A DNA stretch of 38,284 bases from an uncultured Enterobacteriaceae bacterium (lineage in GTDB: Bacteria; Pseudomonadota; Gammaproteobacteria; Enterobacterales; Enterobacteriaceae): NCBI GenBank assembly GCA_945271245.1, contig CALYPF010000015.1:1-38284 (forward strand). Direction: 5' to 3'. A program made the position numbers and the translations under genes. The notes under the pieces are model-generated. The model was not told where the DNA came from. It made no database searches and saw only the letters and a list, made by a program, of their open reading frames with translations. Shown here piece by piece: positions 21,272-28,784 of the stretch (its first letter is position 1; every line of letters starts with the position of its first letter).

Positions 21272-21423
21272 ACTACGTCCTATGGACGTGGTCATCAACG
21301 GGTTTTGGCTCTGCCTTGTTGTTTTGGGATTTAAATCTCACAAGACAGACTGGCAGAGACTTTTTTAAGGAATTTGATATGCCCCTCTGGGGCATCAAAG
21401 CAAAGCCGCCTTCTATGAAGGCG
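21272..21423 (+). repeat. Cluster of short-loop hairpins of unknown origin
   Basis: Four structures lie in 150 bases. ACTACGTCC/GGACGTGGT has loop TAT (21272-21292). A composite stem runs 21309-21358, with CTCTGCC/GGCAGAG outside and GGGATTT/AAATCTC inside. ATGCCCC/GGGGCAT has loop TCT (21379-21395), and CGCCTTC/GAAGGCG has loop TAT (21407-21423). This looks like a structured RNA or the remains of an IS200/IS605-type end. Neither is proven, and no transposase or TnpB frame is seen. Confidence 0.5.
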
Positions 21424-21927
21424 CATTTTTACTGCCAGATAAAACCTACGCCCTGCAGAGGTGGTGAACATCGTTACCTTATGAACTTGGCTATTTAATT
21501 CTCCAAAACTGGCGGTATTCTTCCCTGTTCTTTTAATTTCCTTCTACATGAGGAAAAATATAAACTGTTTTCTGCGAGATAGATTTTGCTATTAGTTTTA
21601 TGGGGCAATAAATTTTTCTATATTTATTGTTGATTGTAATTAGATTATTTCATTATTCTTAATGGCATATATTAATAATCTTATGGGAAGAAAGGGTTTT
21701 AATGCTGAATTTCTTTAAAATAAGATCTCGTAATCGCGTTGTGAATTTCTTATTCTAATTATTCATAATGACAGGCTGGTAAATGTGATGCAGTTATTTA
21801 CTGCAATGATAGAATTAGTAACTAAACCTATGGTGTAGAATAGCTTAGATATGTTTTAAAATAATATATTAGTTATATATGTTACCGCATTAATTAAGTG
21901 CGGTAACATATCGTTAGAATTTAATGA
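21424..21927. other. AT-rich intergenic segment upstream of the microcin-like gene's 3' end
   Basis: About 500 bases of AT-rich DNA without a convincing gene. An 18-codon frame at about 21702 with a possible AGAAAGG ribosome site is too short to call. The only clear structure is the hairpin at 21877-21911. Confidence 0.4.
21877..21911 (-). terminator. Hairpin 3' of the microcin-like gene
   Basis: A 13-base perfect inverted repeat (ATATGTTACCGCA at 21877-21889 and its complement at 21899-21911) has a 9-base loop. It lies 16 bases past the stop of the minus-strand gene. It probably terminates that gene, although the following T-run is poor on either strand. Confidence 0.6.
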
Positions 21928-22227
21928 TTAAGAAAGCTGAGATTTCGCATTTCTGCGAGACTGAACGATAAGCTGAATGCCGTTTGCCATATCGCTAATG
22001 GTTTCACCCCAATGCAGCGGGTTAAAAATATTATCAACAATTTCACCAATACCGCGACCCAAAGTAGTCCCTGCGGATACAGTCAGACCATCAGGGTCTT
22101 TAACACCGCGTGAAGCATAATCATTAGCAACAATATTACCAATCGTGGAGCCTATTTTGCTACCCAGATCGGTGAAGAAGCCAGCGCCGGAAACCGTTTG
22201 TAATTCATTCGTGGTTAAATTACGCAT
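21928..22227 (-). CDS. Orphan double-glycine-type leader peptide, class II microcin-like precursor
   Basis: The 99-residue product begins MRNLTTNELQTVSGA. This closely resembles the leader peptides of class II microcins (for example the microcin V pattern M-R-x-L-T-x-N-E-L-x-x-V-S-G-G), which are removed by a peptidase-containing ABC exporter. Cleavage after GA at 14-15 would release an 84-residue peptide rich in glycine and small residues, with GSKIGSTIGN and GTTLGRGIGE segments and a basic tail. No immunity gene, exporter (CvaA/CvaB type) or post-translational modification gene is visible nearby, so it is an orphan. The ribosome site is weak and the DNA AT-rich. It could also be a secreted peptide of another kind. 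The coding call is good; the antibacterial role is inference. Confidence 0.7.
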   Translation of the reverse strand: MRNLTTNELQTVSGAGFFTDLGSKIGSTIGNIVANDYASRGVKDPDGLTVSAGTTLGRGIGEIVDNIFNPLHWGETISDMANGIQLIVQSRRNAKSQLS

Positions 22228-22678
22228 AATTAATTACTTTTTAATTTGATAATTTATTTTCTGTATAACCATCATGACGATTGACATGATGAGCATATGT
22301 TAGTTTATGAATTTCCTCCGGCAATCGTAAAGGGCCAAATTTCATTTTATAACGGGATGTGGGTGTGAGATTGTGCAACTAGCTTAGCTAGGGGAAATAA
22401 ATGTAATCATTTATTGCATGAATTATTAAATTATCTAAATTATTTTATTTCAATGTAATTGATGGTCGGAAATTGACTTATCAATATAATATTACATGGT
22501 AATTGTATTTCCGCTTAAACTATAAAAGTCCGGGGATTAAGTATAGATTTATGTAAGTTATTACATTAAAGGTTAACGCAGAGAGAGTAATTACAGTCTT
22601 TTCCTATACTCCAGTAACGATAATTTGTGTTATCATTAACTTGTGTTTTACATTTAGTGATATTGCAATGAGAGGGAA
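22228..22678. other. Divergent AT-rich intergenic region
   Basis: About 450 bases separate the microcin-like gene from the divergent 11-mer repeat gene. An inverted repeat CATCATG-N8-CATGATG (22270-22291) lies about 45 bases before the microcin-like start and could be an operator. Promoter elements for both genes are expected here but I cannot place them with confidence. No other gene is seen. Confidence 0.45.
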
Positions 22679-23041
22679 ATGATGAAGAAAACAATTATCG
22701 CACTATCTGCTCTGGCTTTATCTACTCCGGTTTTAGCCAACGCGCTATCTCATGCATCGGATGAAACCGTGACGCAGGCACATCAAAATGCGGACCATGC
22801 TAAGGAAAAACTGCATCACGCGCAGCATGGCGGTGAAGAACTGCAGCTTAAAACCAAACACTCGGTTGAAGGAAAACGCGATAGTACGGGCAGTAAAATA
22901 AGCGAAGGCTCTCAGAAAGCCTGGGATAAAACGAAAGAAGGGACTGAGAAAACGTGGGACAAAACAAAGCAAGGCAGCGAAAAAGCCTGGGATAAGACAA
23001 AAGAGGGGGCTCATAATTTAAAGAGCCGCATATCTGAGTAG
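22679..23041 (+). CDS. Secreted small protein with C-terminal 11-residue LEA-like repeats
   Basis: I do not recognise a named family. The 120-residue product has a Sec signal peptide (MMKKTIIALSALALSTPVLA, probable cleavage before NALS), so it is exported to the periplasm or beyond. The middle is His-, Lys- and Glu-rich. The C-terminal part is three tandem 11-mers of the pattern (E/Q)G(S/T)xKxWDKTK (about residues 77-109), followed by a degenerate fourth. Such Lys/Glu-rich 11-mers are typical of LEA-like and apolipoprotein-like amphipathic helices, so membrane-surface binding or stress protection is possible. GAGAGGGA lies before the ATG, and a terminator follows at 23063-23094. Confidence 0.75.
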   Translation: MMKKTIIALSALALSTPVLANALSHASDETVTQAHQNADHAKEKLHHAQHGGEELQLKTKHSVEGKRDSTGSKISEGSQKAWDKTKEGTEKTWDKTKQGSEKAWDKTKEGAHNLKSRISE

Positions 23042-23062
23042 TATCATCGGCTTTTATCTGCT

Positions 23063-23094
23063 AAACAGGCCGCTTAAGGCCTGTTTTATTTTAG
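23063..23094 (+). terminator. Terminator after the 11-mer repeat protein gene
   Basis: AAACAGGCC (23063-23071) pairs with GGCCTGTTT (23078-23086), followed by a T-rich tract TTATTTT. Confidence 0.85.
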
Positions 23095-23195
23095 ATTCAA
23101 CATAATGATTTTGTTATGTTCGTCATAATCATTAACTTCCTATTGATATATTGGTTATCGCTCAGGCCTGTGCGATTCCTTTTTAAGGAGAAAAT

Positions 23196-23522
23196 ATGTT
23201 TCCTAATTTAAAAAAATGGGCTTTTTTTTATATTTCTCCCGATTTCTCGCCACAGACTCACACTACTCGTCAAACGAATGCTGATGAAAGTTGTACTTTT
23301 ATCACCGTCGGGTTTGACCCTTCAGTAAAGCATGACGGATCGATTCTTGAGGTTGCAAAAACTTTGTACCACGAAGGCGTTCAGACAATTGAGATTTGTG
23401 GCGGCTTCGGCCCTGAATGGGTGGTTCGTATCAGCGATGCGCTTGAGCACAAGATCCCAGTAGGGTCGGTGATGTATGGCCCCGAGTGGCGCGCGGCGTT
23501 ACTTGACATCATGAAGCCCTGA
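23196..23522 (+). CDS. DUF6506-like small cytoplasmic protein
   Basis: The 108-residue protein resembles what I recall of the DUF6506 family, small proteins of unknown function. Conserved-looking features are FITVGFDPSVK, the alpha-beta segment AKTLYHEGVQTIEICGGFGPEW (about 55-76) and IPVGSVMYGPEW near the end. No signal peptide or membrane helix is seen. AAGGAG lies 6 bases before the ATG. It is monocistronic, between a terminator and the glycosyltransferase region, and the neighbours give no clear clue to its role. The family label is from memory. Confidence 0.65.
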   Translation: MFPNLKKWAFFYISPDFSPQTHTTRQTNADESCTFITVGFDPSVKHDGSILEVAKTLYHEGVQTIEICGGFGPEWVVRISDALEHKIPVGSVMYGPEWRAALLDIMKP

Positions 23523-23576
23523 GCCAATGGCATACCTACACTCTTTCACTTTACGAAATCACATTTGGGAACCAGA

Positions 23577-23771
23577 TTAGCAGCATGAGGGCTTGAATGC
23601 CCCTGCTGGTACATCAATTAGGGCTGATACTCCCTTGTAGGCCAGCCACCCTATATTCCTTGCCAAAGCCGATCTTCTTAGCATGAGGATCAGGCCCGAA
23701 ACCGCAATATACCCCGCTTTTGTACTCAAATTTGGCCGATTGCTGATTAACGCCCCTGTTAGAGTGACACG
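23577..23771 (-). other. Unassigned open frame fragment, possible gene remnant
   Basis: A 65-codon frame open on the minus strand has no good early ATG or ribosome site. It translates to a sequence including TKAGYIAVSGLILMLRRSAL and NIGWLAYKGVSALIDVPAGA. The GC content is higher than the surrounding DNA. It may be a decayed gene or mobile element fragment; I recognise no family. Confidence 0.25.
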
Positions 23772-23828
23772 CTAATACTTTTCAGCGTTTCCGGGTCTAT
23801 ACCGGTGACACAACTTATAGGGTTCGTT

Positions 23829-26800
23829 ATGGCCGGGCAGGCACTCGTTAGCATTCTTATTCCCGCTTACAAAAGCTTTTGGTTCGAAACCGCGTTGCGC
23901 AGCGCCATCCAGCAGGATTACCCACACTGTGAAATTATTATCGGTGATGACAGCCCAAACGATGATATTTTCCATATTATTGAGAAACTACGCAGTGAGT
24001 CGCCTTTCCCTATTAAGTATCAGCGTAATAGCCCGGCGCTAGGGGAGGCGGGTAATATTACTTCATGTATAGGTATTTCTCGTGGGGAATATGTTAAGTT
24101 TTTATATGATGATGATGTATTAAAGTTAAATTGTATAAGTAAACTTGTGAAAGCCATTGAGTGTCATCCACAAATTGTGATGGCAACTGCTTCACGGATT
24201 CGCATAGACGCAAATGGCAATAAAAAGAAAACTTACCTCCACCGTGAATATATCGATTTTGCGGTACCAATAAATTCAGATAGCGTTCTTTATGGGCCGG
24301 ATATTGCAACTGTATTAGCTGATCGGGTCATGAATTTTATCGGTGAGCCAAGTAGCATATTAGTTAAAGCTAAGGCGCTGCAAGATATTCTACATAACGG
24401 TGAAGTTATAAACACTTTAGGTGGAATAGCCTTGGCTTTTATTGGCGATCTAACGATGTATATTAAGTTATTACGCTTAGGGCATTTGGCTTATGTTTGT
24501 GAACCCTTATCTGAATATCGTATTTCATTGTTACAGCGTTGCCATCAAGGTCAAGATGAAGCTCATATTGTCGCTCAGTCCTTCCGCCGTTTACCGGAAG
24601 TAATTAAGCAACTTGGCTGGTATGACGATTCGCTGCCAAAAGGCCATATGCGCGTAGCGCCTTTAAACGCGCCTACGCATTTTACGCAATACAATATTTT
24701 ACAGGGGCTATATTGCTCGCTGGCTTCGGCGCGCTTGAGTGAGTGGCTGGCGCCGCGTCAGTTATTGCCAGAGCAGCTTCCGCTTGCTGAGGATTATTTT
24801 TCCAGCCATGGAAAAAGTGCAGTTTGTACAGTTTTTATCGATGTACGCCACGGCAACGCGCAGGAGTGGAAACGTACGGTTGATAGCCTGATGCCCGTAG
24901 CAGGGTTGTCCTGGAGCATCATTGCTCTAACGGAGAAAGACGCGCCTTACCTCCCACCGGGAACCCAGTGTGTGCGCCTGAAAGGGAAAATGGGGCTGGA
25001 GCAACTTAACGAAAAACTGGCGAACTTAAGCAGTGACTGGGTATTGTTCGTTACCAGCGGTAGTGAGATTTTACGCTCGGGCGCCATAGCATTGGCCGCT
25101 GGGCTAAGTCAGGCGGAACATTGCCAGGCTGTATACGCCGATGAGTTCTACGCTATCGACGGTAAGCCCTTAGGCAATGCGTTTCGTCCAGATTTTAACC
25201 TTGATCTGCTGTTAAGCAATCCGGCGAAAATGGCCCGGCACTGGCTATTTCGGCGCCAGTGGATTCTGGAAAACGCGGTGCTGGACGCGGGCTGCACTCA
25301 GTCATATGAAATGGCGTTAATTTTACGCTTAATTGAAACTCAGGGGGCCGGGGCAATAGGACATCTGGCGGAGCCTCTGCTGATGAATCACACAATTCCT
25401 CATGCGCGGCAGGAGGAGGCCGGAGTTATTCTGCAGCACCTCCACCGCCGTGGCTATTCCCAGGCCGATGTTCGTATCACGCATGAGGGCCCATATCAGT
25501 TGATATACCGGCATGCGGCCAAACCGCTGGTCACTGTTGCCGTGCTGGGAGGGGAGCTGAGCGATTTAATGCAGTGTGTGACGGGTATCCTGGAGAATAC
25601 CTGTTACGCTCACTATGAGCTGGTTATAGTGGCAGAAAGCCAGGCGCAGCCGGAGAAAGAAACCTGGTTACGCAAGGCGCAAAGTGCGATGCCGGAAAAA
25701 ATTCGCGTACAGCGTATCGATACTCAGCAGCATGCTGCGATGGCCAATGCGGCGTTAATGAGCGCCAGAGGCGAGTACGTTGTATTCGTTGATGGTAGTA
25801 TTACCCTGAGCGAAGGCGACTGGATTGAAAAATTGCTTAATCACGCTCTGCGGCCAGAGGTGGCCATCGTGGGCGCTAAGCAGGTGAATAAAAAGAATCT
25901 GGTTCGTCACGGCGGCTATATCCTGGGCTTCAAGGGCGTGGTTTTTGACGCCTTTTATGGTATGGATGACAGCATGAGCGCTTATATGGGGCGTTTGCAT
26001 GCGGATCAAAACTATTCAGCGGTCTCTGGCGATCTGATGATGGTACGTAAAGATGCGGCGTTTGCGATTGACGGTTTTGATACCGAATTGACAAATTATG
26101 ATGACGTTGATTTTTGTCTGCGAATGCGCCAGCAAGGGCTATTAACGGTATGGACTCCCTATGTCCGCGGGATTTGCGGGCAGGGTAAACCTGAAGGAAG
26201 CGCGGTGAGACAGGAGATGGATGAGCATCTGCTTTTAAGCCGCTGGATGCCGCTATTAAGCCAGGACCCTGCCTATAACGTAAATCTGGCGCGCTCGGGG
26301 ATGACATTTGACGTGCGCGAAGATACGCAGCTAAGCTGGCAGCCTCTTTCCTGGCGCCCTCTACCCGTCATACTGCCCTGCATCAACCCAGATGAAGGTG
26401 GAAATAGCGGATTCCTGCGTATTGCCGAGCCTTTCCACGCCATGCTGCAGGCAACGCGTATTGATGGTTATCTGTCACAAACGCTGCCTGATATCACCGA
26501 ACTGGCTTATTTAGCGCCTGATAGCATGGTGTTTCAGCATCGCAATAGCCGTCAGTTTCACGACTGGCTGCGTAAGTGTGGGAAATTTAATAACGCGTTT
26601 AAAGTGTATGAGCTGGATTGTTATCTTCCTGATGCCCCGCTTAAACATCCGCTGCATTCTTTATCTTTAGACAGCGATCTTGGGCAGTTACGGCACAGTT
26701 TCAGGAATATCCATCGGCTGGTGGTTGCAACAGACGCGCAGGCTGAGGCGTGGGCAGGTATGCATGATAATATTCTGGTGCTGCCGGATTATCTGCCGGT

Positions 26801-27353
26801 TCAATCCTGGCACAATCTGCGTAGCCTGCGGCAGCAGGGGAGCAAACCGCGCGTAGGATGCGTAGTCGACGCCTTCCAGGCGAATGACATCAAGGCGATT
26901 GCCGACGTAATGAAAACTATGGCAAGCGAGGTGGAATGGATTTTCTTTGGCGTCTGCCCGGAAGAGATCCGTCCTTATGTCCATGAAGTTCATGCATTCA
27001 TTGATATTGATGTGTATGCACAAAAGCTGGCGTCTTTAAATCTCGATCTGGCGCTGGCACCGGCAGCAGATACGCCGTTTAACGCACGGGCGGGGAATCG
27101 CCGTCTTCTGGAATTTGCCGCATGCCGCATTCCGGTGATTTGTAGCGACATAGCCTGCTATCGGATCGGCCAGCTACCGGTTACGCGTGTTGCCAATACG
27201 CCGGAAGCCTGGCGTGAAGCGATACGAATGCATCTGAGCGATTCTGACGCCAGCGCGGCCCAGGGGGAGGCGCTTTATCAGGCACTCAACAACAGCTGGA
27301 TGCTGCGGGAAGAGAATTTGGCTCGCTGGGTAAACGCCTGGTTACCTGAATAA
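23829..27353 (+). CDS. Giant multidomain glycosyltransferase (GT2 ... GT2 ... GT-B-like)
   Basis: From ATG 23829 (MAGQALVSILIPAYKSF) the product is 1174 residues; a GTG at 23805 is also open. The first domain (about 1-240) is a GT-A family 2 transferase with VSILIPAYK and the metal-binding YVKFLYDDDVL. A middle region (about 335-550) looks like a diverged GT2 unit (LSSDWVLFVTSGSEIL; VYADEFYA). A second full GT2 domain (about 565-800) has VTVAVLG, GEYVVFVDG and NYDDVDFCLRMRQQG. The C-terminus (about 957-1174) resembles a GT-B donor domain (AGNRRLLEFAACRIPVICSD). No membrane helix is obvious, so it is probably cytoplasmic or peripheral. Such proteins build O-antigen, capsule or protein glycans; the acceptor is unknown. 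The 5' third is more AT-rich. Confidence 0.85.
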   Translation: MAGQALVSILIPAYKSFWFETALRSAIQQDYPHCEIIIGDDSPNDDIFHIIEKLRSESPFPIKYQRNSPALGEAGNITSCIGISRGEYVKFLYDDDVLKLNCISKLVKAIECHPQIVMATASRIRIDANGNKKKTYLHREYIDFAVPINSDSVLYGPDIATVLADRVMNFIGEPSSILVKAKALQDILHNGEVINTLGGIALAFIGDLTMYIKLLRLGHLAYVCEPLSEYRISLLQRCHQGQDEAHIVAQSFRRLPEVIKQLGWYDDSLPKGHMRVAPLNAPTHFTQYNILQGLYCSLASARLSEWLAPRQLLPEQLPLAEDYFSSHGKSAVCTVFIDVRHGNAQEWKRTVDSLMPVAGLSWSIIALTEKDAPYLPPGTQCVRLKGKMGLEQLNEKLANLSSDWVLFVTSGSEILRSGAIALAAGLSQAEHCQAVYADEFYAIDGKPLGNAFRPDFNLDLLLSNPAKMARHWLFRRQWILENAVLDAGCTQSYEMALILRLIETQGAGAIGHLAEPLLMNHTIPHARQEEAGVILQHLHRRGYSQADVRITHEGPYQLIYRHAAKPLVTVAVLGGELSDLMQCVTGILENTCYAHYELVIVAESQAQPEKETWLRKAQSAMPEKIRVQRIDTQQHAAMANAALMSARGEYVVFVDGSITLSEGDWIEKLLNHALRPEVAIVGAKQVNKKNLVRHGGYILGFKGVVFDAFYGMDDSMSAYMGRLHADQNYSAVSGDLMMVRKDAAFAIDGFDTELTNYDDVDFCLRMRQQGLLTVWTPYVRGICGQGKPEGSAVRQEMDEHLLLSRWMPLLSQDPAYNVNLARSGMTFDVREDTQLSWQPLSWRPLPVILPCINPDEGGNSGFLRIAEPFHAMLQATRIDGYLSQTLPDITELAYLAPDSMVFQHRNSRQFHDWLRKCGKFNNAFKVYELDCYLPDAPLKHPLHSLSLDSDLGQLRHSFRNIHRLVVATDAQAEAWAGMHDNILVLPDYLPVQSWHNLRSLRQQGSKPRVGCVVDAFQANDIKAIADVMKTMASEVEWIFFGVCPEEIRPYVHEVHAFIDIDVYAQKLASLNLDLALAPAADTPFNARAGNRRLLEFAACRIPVICSDIACYRIGQLPVTRVANTPEAWREAIRMHLSDSDASAAQGEALYQALNNSWMLREENLARWVNAWLPE

Positions 27354-27366
27354 TCTGCGGTTAATA

Positions 27367-27403
27367 CTGTCCGGATAGCAGCCCATTACGGCTATCCGGG
27401 CAG
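27367..27403 (+). terminator. Hairpin after the giant glycosyltransferase
   Basis: CTGTCCGGATAG (27367-27378) pairs with CTATCCGGGCAG (27392-27403), with one mismatch or G-U pair. No T-run follows directly, so termination is likely but not certain. Confidence 0.55.
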
Positions 27404-27599
27404 CATCTCCTTACTATTTCCTCTGCACAATTTCCCTGCCGATAAGCTAAATTGCTTCATTATCAAATAAGCACTAAAAATGGCGGCTGTTTTATCAATT
27501 AGCGCAGACTGATAGCGTTAGCATAAGGTCAATTATTCCGCTATTTGTCTGGCATATCTAATTGTTACGATATCCGGATTATTGCTCCAAGAGTTTGCG

Positions 27600-28715
27600 A
27601 TGACCCAACCAATTACCGTCACCAGTCCGCTCCTTCCTCCTCTGGAGGAGTTCATTCCCTATTTAGAAAAAATCTGGGAAAACAAACAGCTCACCAATAA
27701 TGGGCCTTTTCATCAGCAATTGGAGTCGGCGCTGGCGGATTACCTCGGCGTTGAACATCTTTGCCTATTTAATAATGGCACGATGGCGCTACTCACGGCC
27801 CTGCAGGCGCTGCGCATAACCGGGGAAGTCATTACCACGCCTTACTCTTTTGTCGCGACATCGCATTCGTTAATGTGGAATGGATTAACGCCCGTCTTTG
27901 TTGATATCGACCCTACTACCTGTAATCTCGATCCTGAAAAAATAGAGCAGGCTATCACGCCACAAACGTCTGCGATTATGCCTGTGCATTGTTATGGTAT
28001 TCCCTGTGAGGTTGAACGCATTCAGCAGATTGCGGATATGTATGGCCTAAAAGTGATTTACGATGCTGCCCATGCATTTGGCGTAAAGCTAAACGGTGAA
28101 AGTATCCTTCGGTATGGTGATTTATCGATATTAAGTTTTCACGCTACTAAAGTCTTTAATACCATTGAAGGTGGCGCGATTATTTGTCCGGATGCAAAAA
28201 CAAAGCAGCGAATTGATTATCTTAAAAACTTTGGCTTTGCGAATGAAACCACCGTTGTGGCGACCGGCATTAACGGAAAAATGAATGAAGTGCAGGCGGC
28301 GTTTGGGCTTTTACAGCTTCAACATATTGATAAAGCGATTCAGGAAAGGCATCGGGTAACAGATTATTATCGTGATGCGCTACGCGACGTCCCCGGTATT
28401 AAATGTTTTTCTATTCCGAAACAGGTTGAATGGAATTCATCGTATTTTCCTGTATTAGTGACAAAAGAGTATCCTTTAAGCCGGGACGCACTCTATCAAC
28501 ATCTTAAAAATAACAACATCCTGACGAGACGGTATTTTTATCCCTTGATTAGTGATTTCTCGATGTATCGCTCTGTATCAGAAAAATATCCAGAGGCAAA
28601 TCACATAGCCGATAATATATTATGCCTCCCGGTTTACCCACAACTTTTACATAATGAACAGATGACTATTTGTCAACTTATTAACAAACCAGGAAAGAGT
28701 CTAACTATATTTTAA
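27600..28715 (+). CDS. DegT/DnrJ/EryC1/StrS family sugar aminotransferase (VioA/FdtB-like)
   Basis: PLP-dependent enzymes of this family convert nucleotide-activated keto-sugars (for example dTDP-4-keto-6-deoxyglucose) to amino sugars. The 371 residues show the N-terminal LTNNGPFHQQLE, NNGTMALLTALQAL, ITTPYSFVATSHS and YDAAHAFGVK (PLP contacts). The Schiff-base lysine is in LSFHATKVFNTIEGGA (about 186). The FHATK-VFNTIEGG form is typical of the VioA/FdtB branch rather than ArnB or PseC. I chose ATG 27600 (MTQPITV) over the upstream TTG 27582. GC is intermediate, between that of the large transferase and the next gene. No partner rmlA/rmlB or acetyltransferase is in the window, so the keto-sugar must come from elsewhere (inference). 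Confidence 0.88.
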   Translation: MTQPITVTSPLLPPLEEFIPYLEKIWENKQLTNNGPFHQQLESALADYLGVEHLCLFNNGTMALLTALQALRITGEVITTPYSFVATSHSLMWNGLTPVFVDIDPTTCNLDPEKIEQAITPQTSAIMPVHCYGIPCEVERIQQIADMYGLKVIYDAAHAFGVKLNGESILRYGDLSILSFHATKVFNTIEGGAIICPDAKTKQRIDYLKNFGFANETTVVATGINGKMNEVQAAFGLLQLQHIDKAIQERHRVTDYYRDALRDVPGIKCFSIPKQVEWNSSYFPVLVTKEYPLSRDALYQHLKNNNILTRRYFYPLISDFSMYRSVSEKYPEANHIADNILCLPVYPQLLHNEQMTICQLINKPGKSLTIF

Positions 28716-28784
28716 TAGTTGTGATTTATACTGGGTTTTGTAATGTGATTGCTTTTGGTAAATTTATCTTTAATGGGCTTTGTA

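Noticed and set aside
21272-21423. Retron msr/msd RNA
   Set aside because: Short-loop hairpins resemble retron RNA, but there is no reverse transcriptase gene and no flanking inverted repeat pairing the ends.
21259-21498. 79-codon plus-strand frame over the hairpin cluster
   Set aside because: The frame runs through four hairpins, starts just at the der terminator T-run, has no ribosome site and no recognisable protein features.
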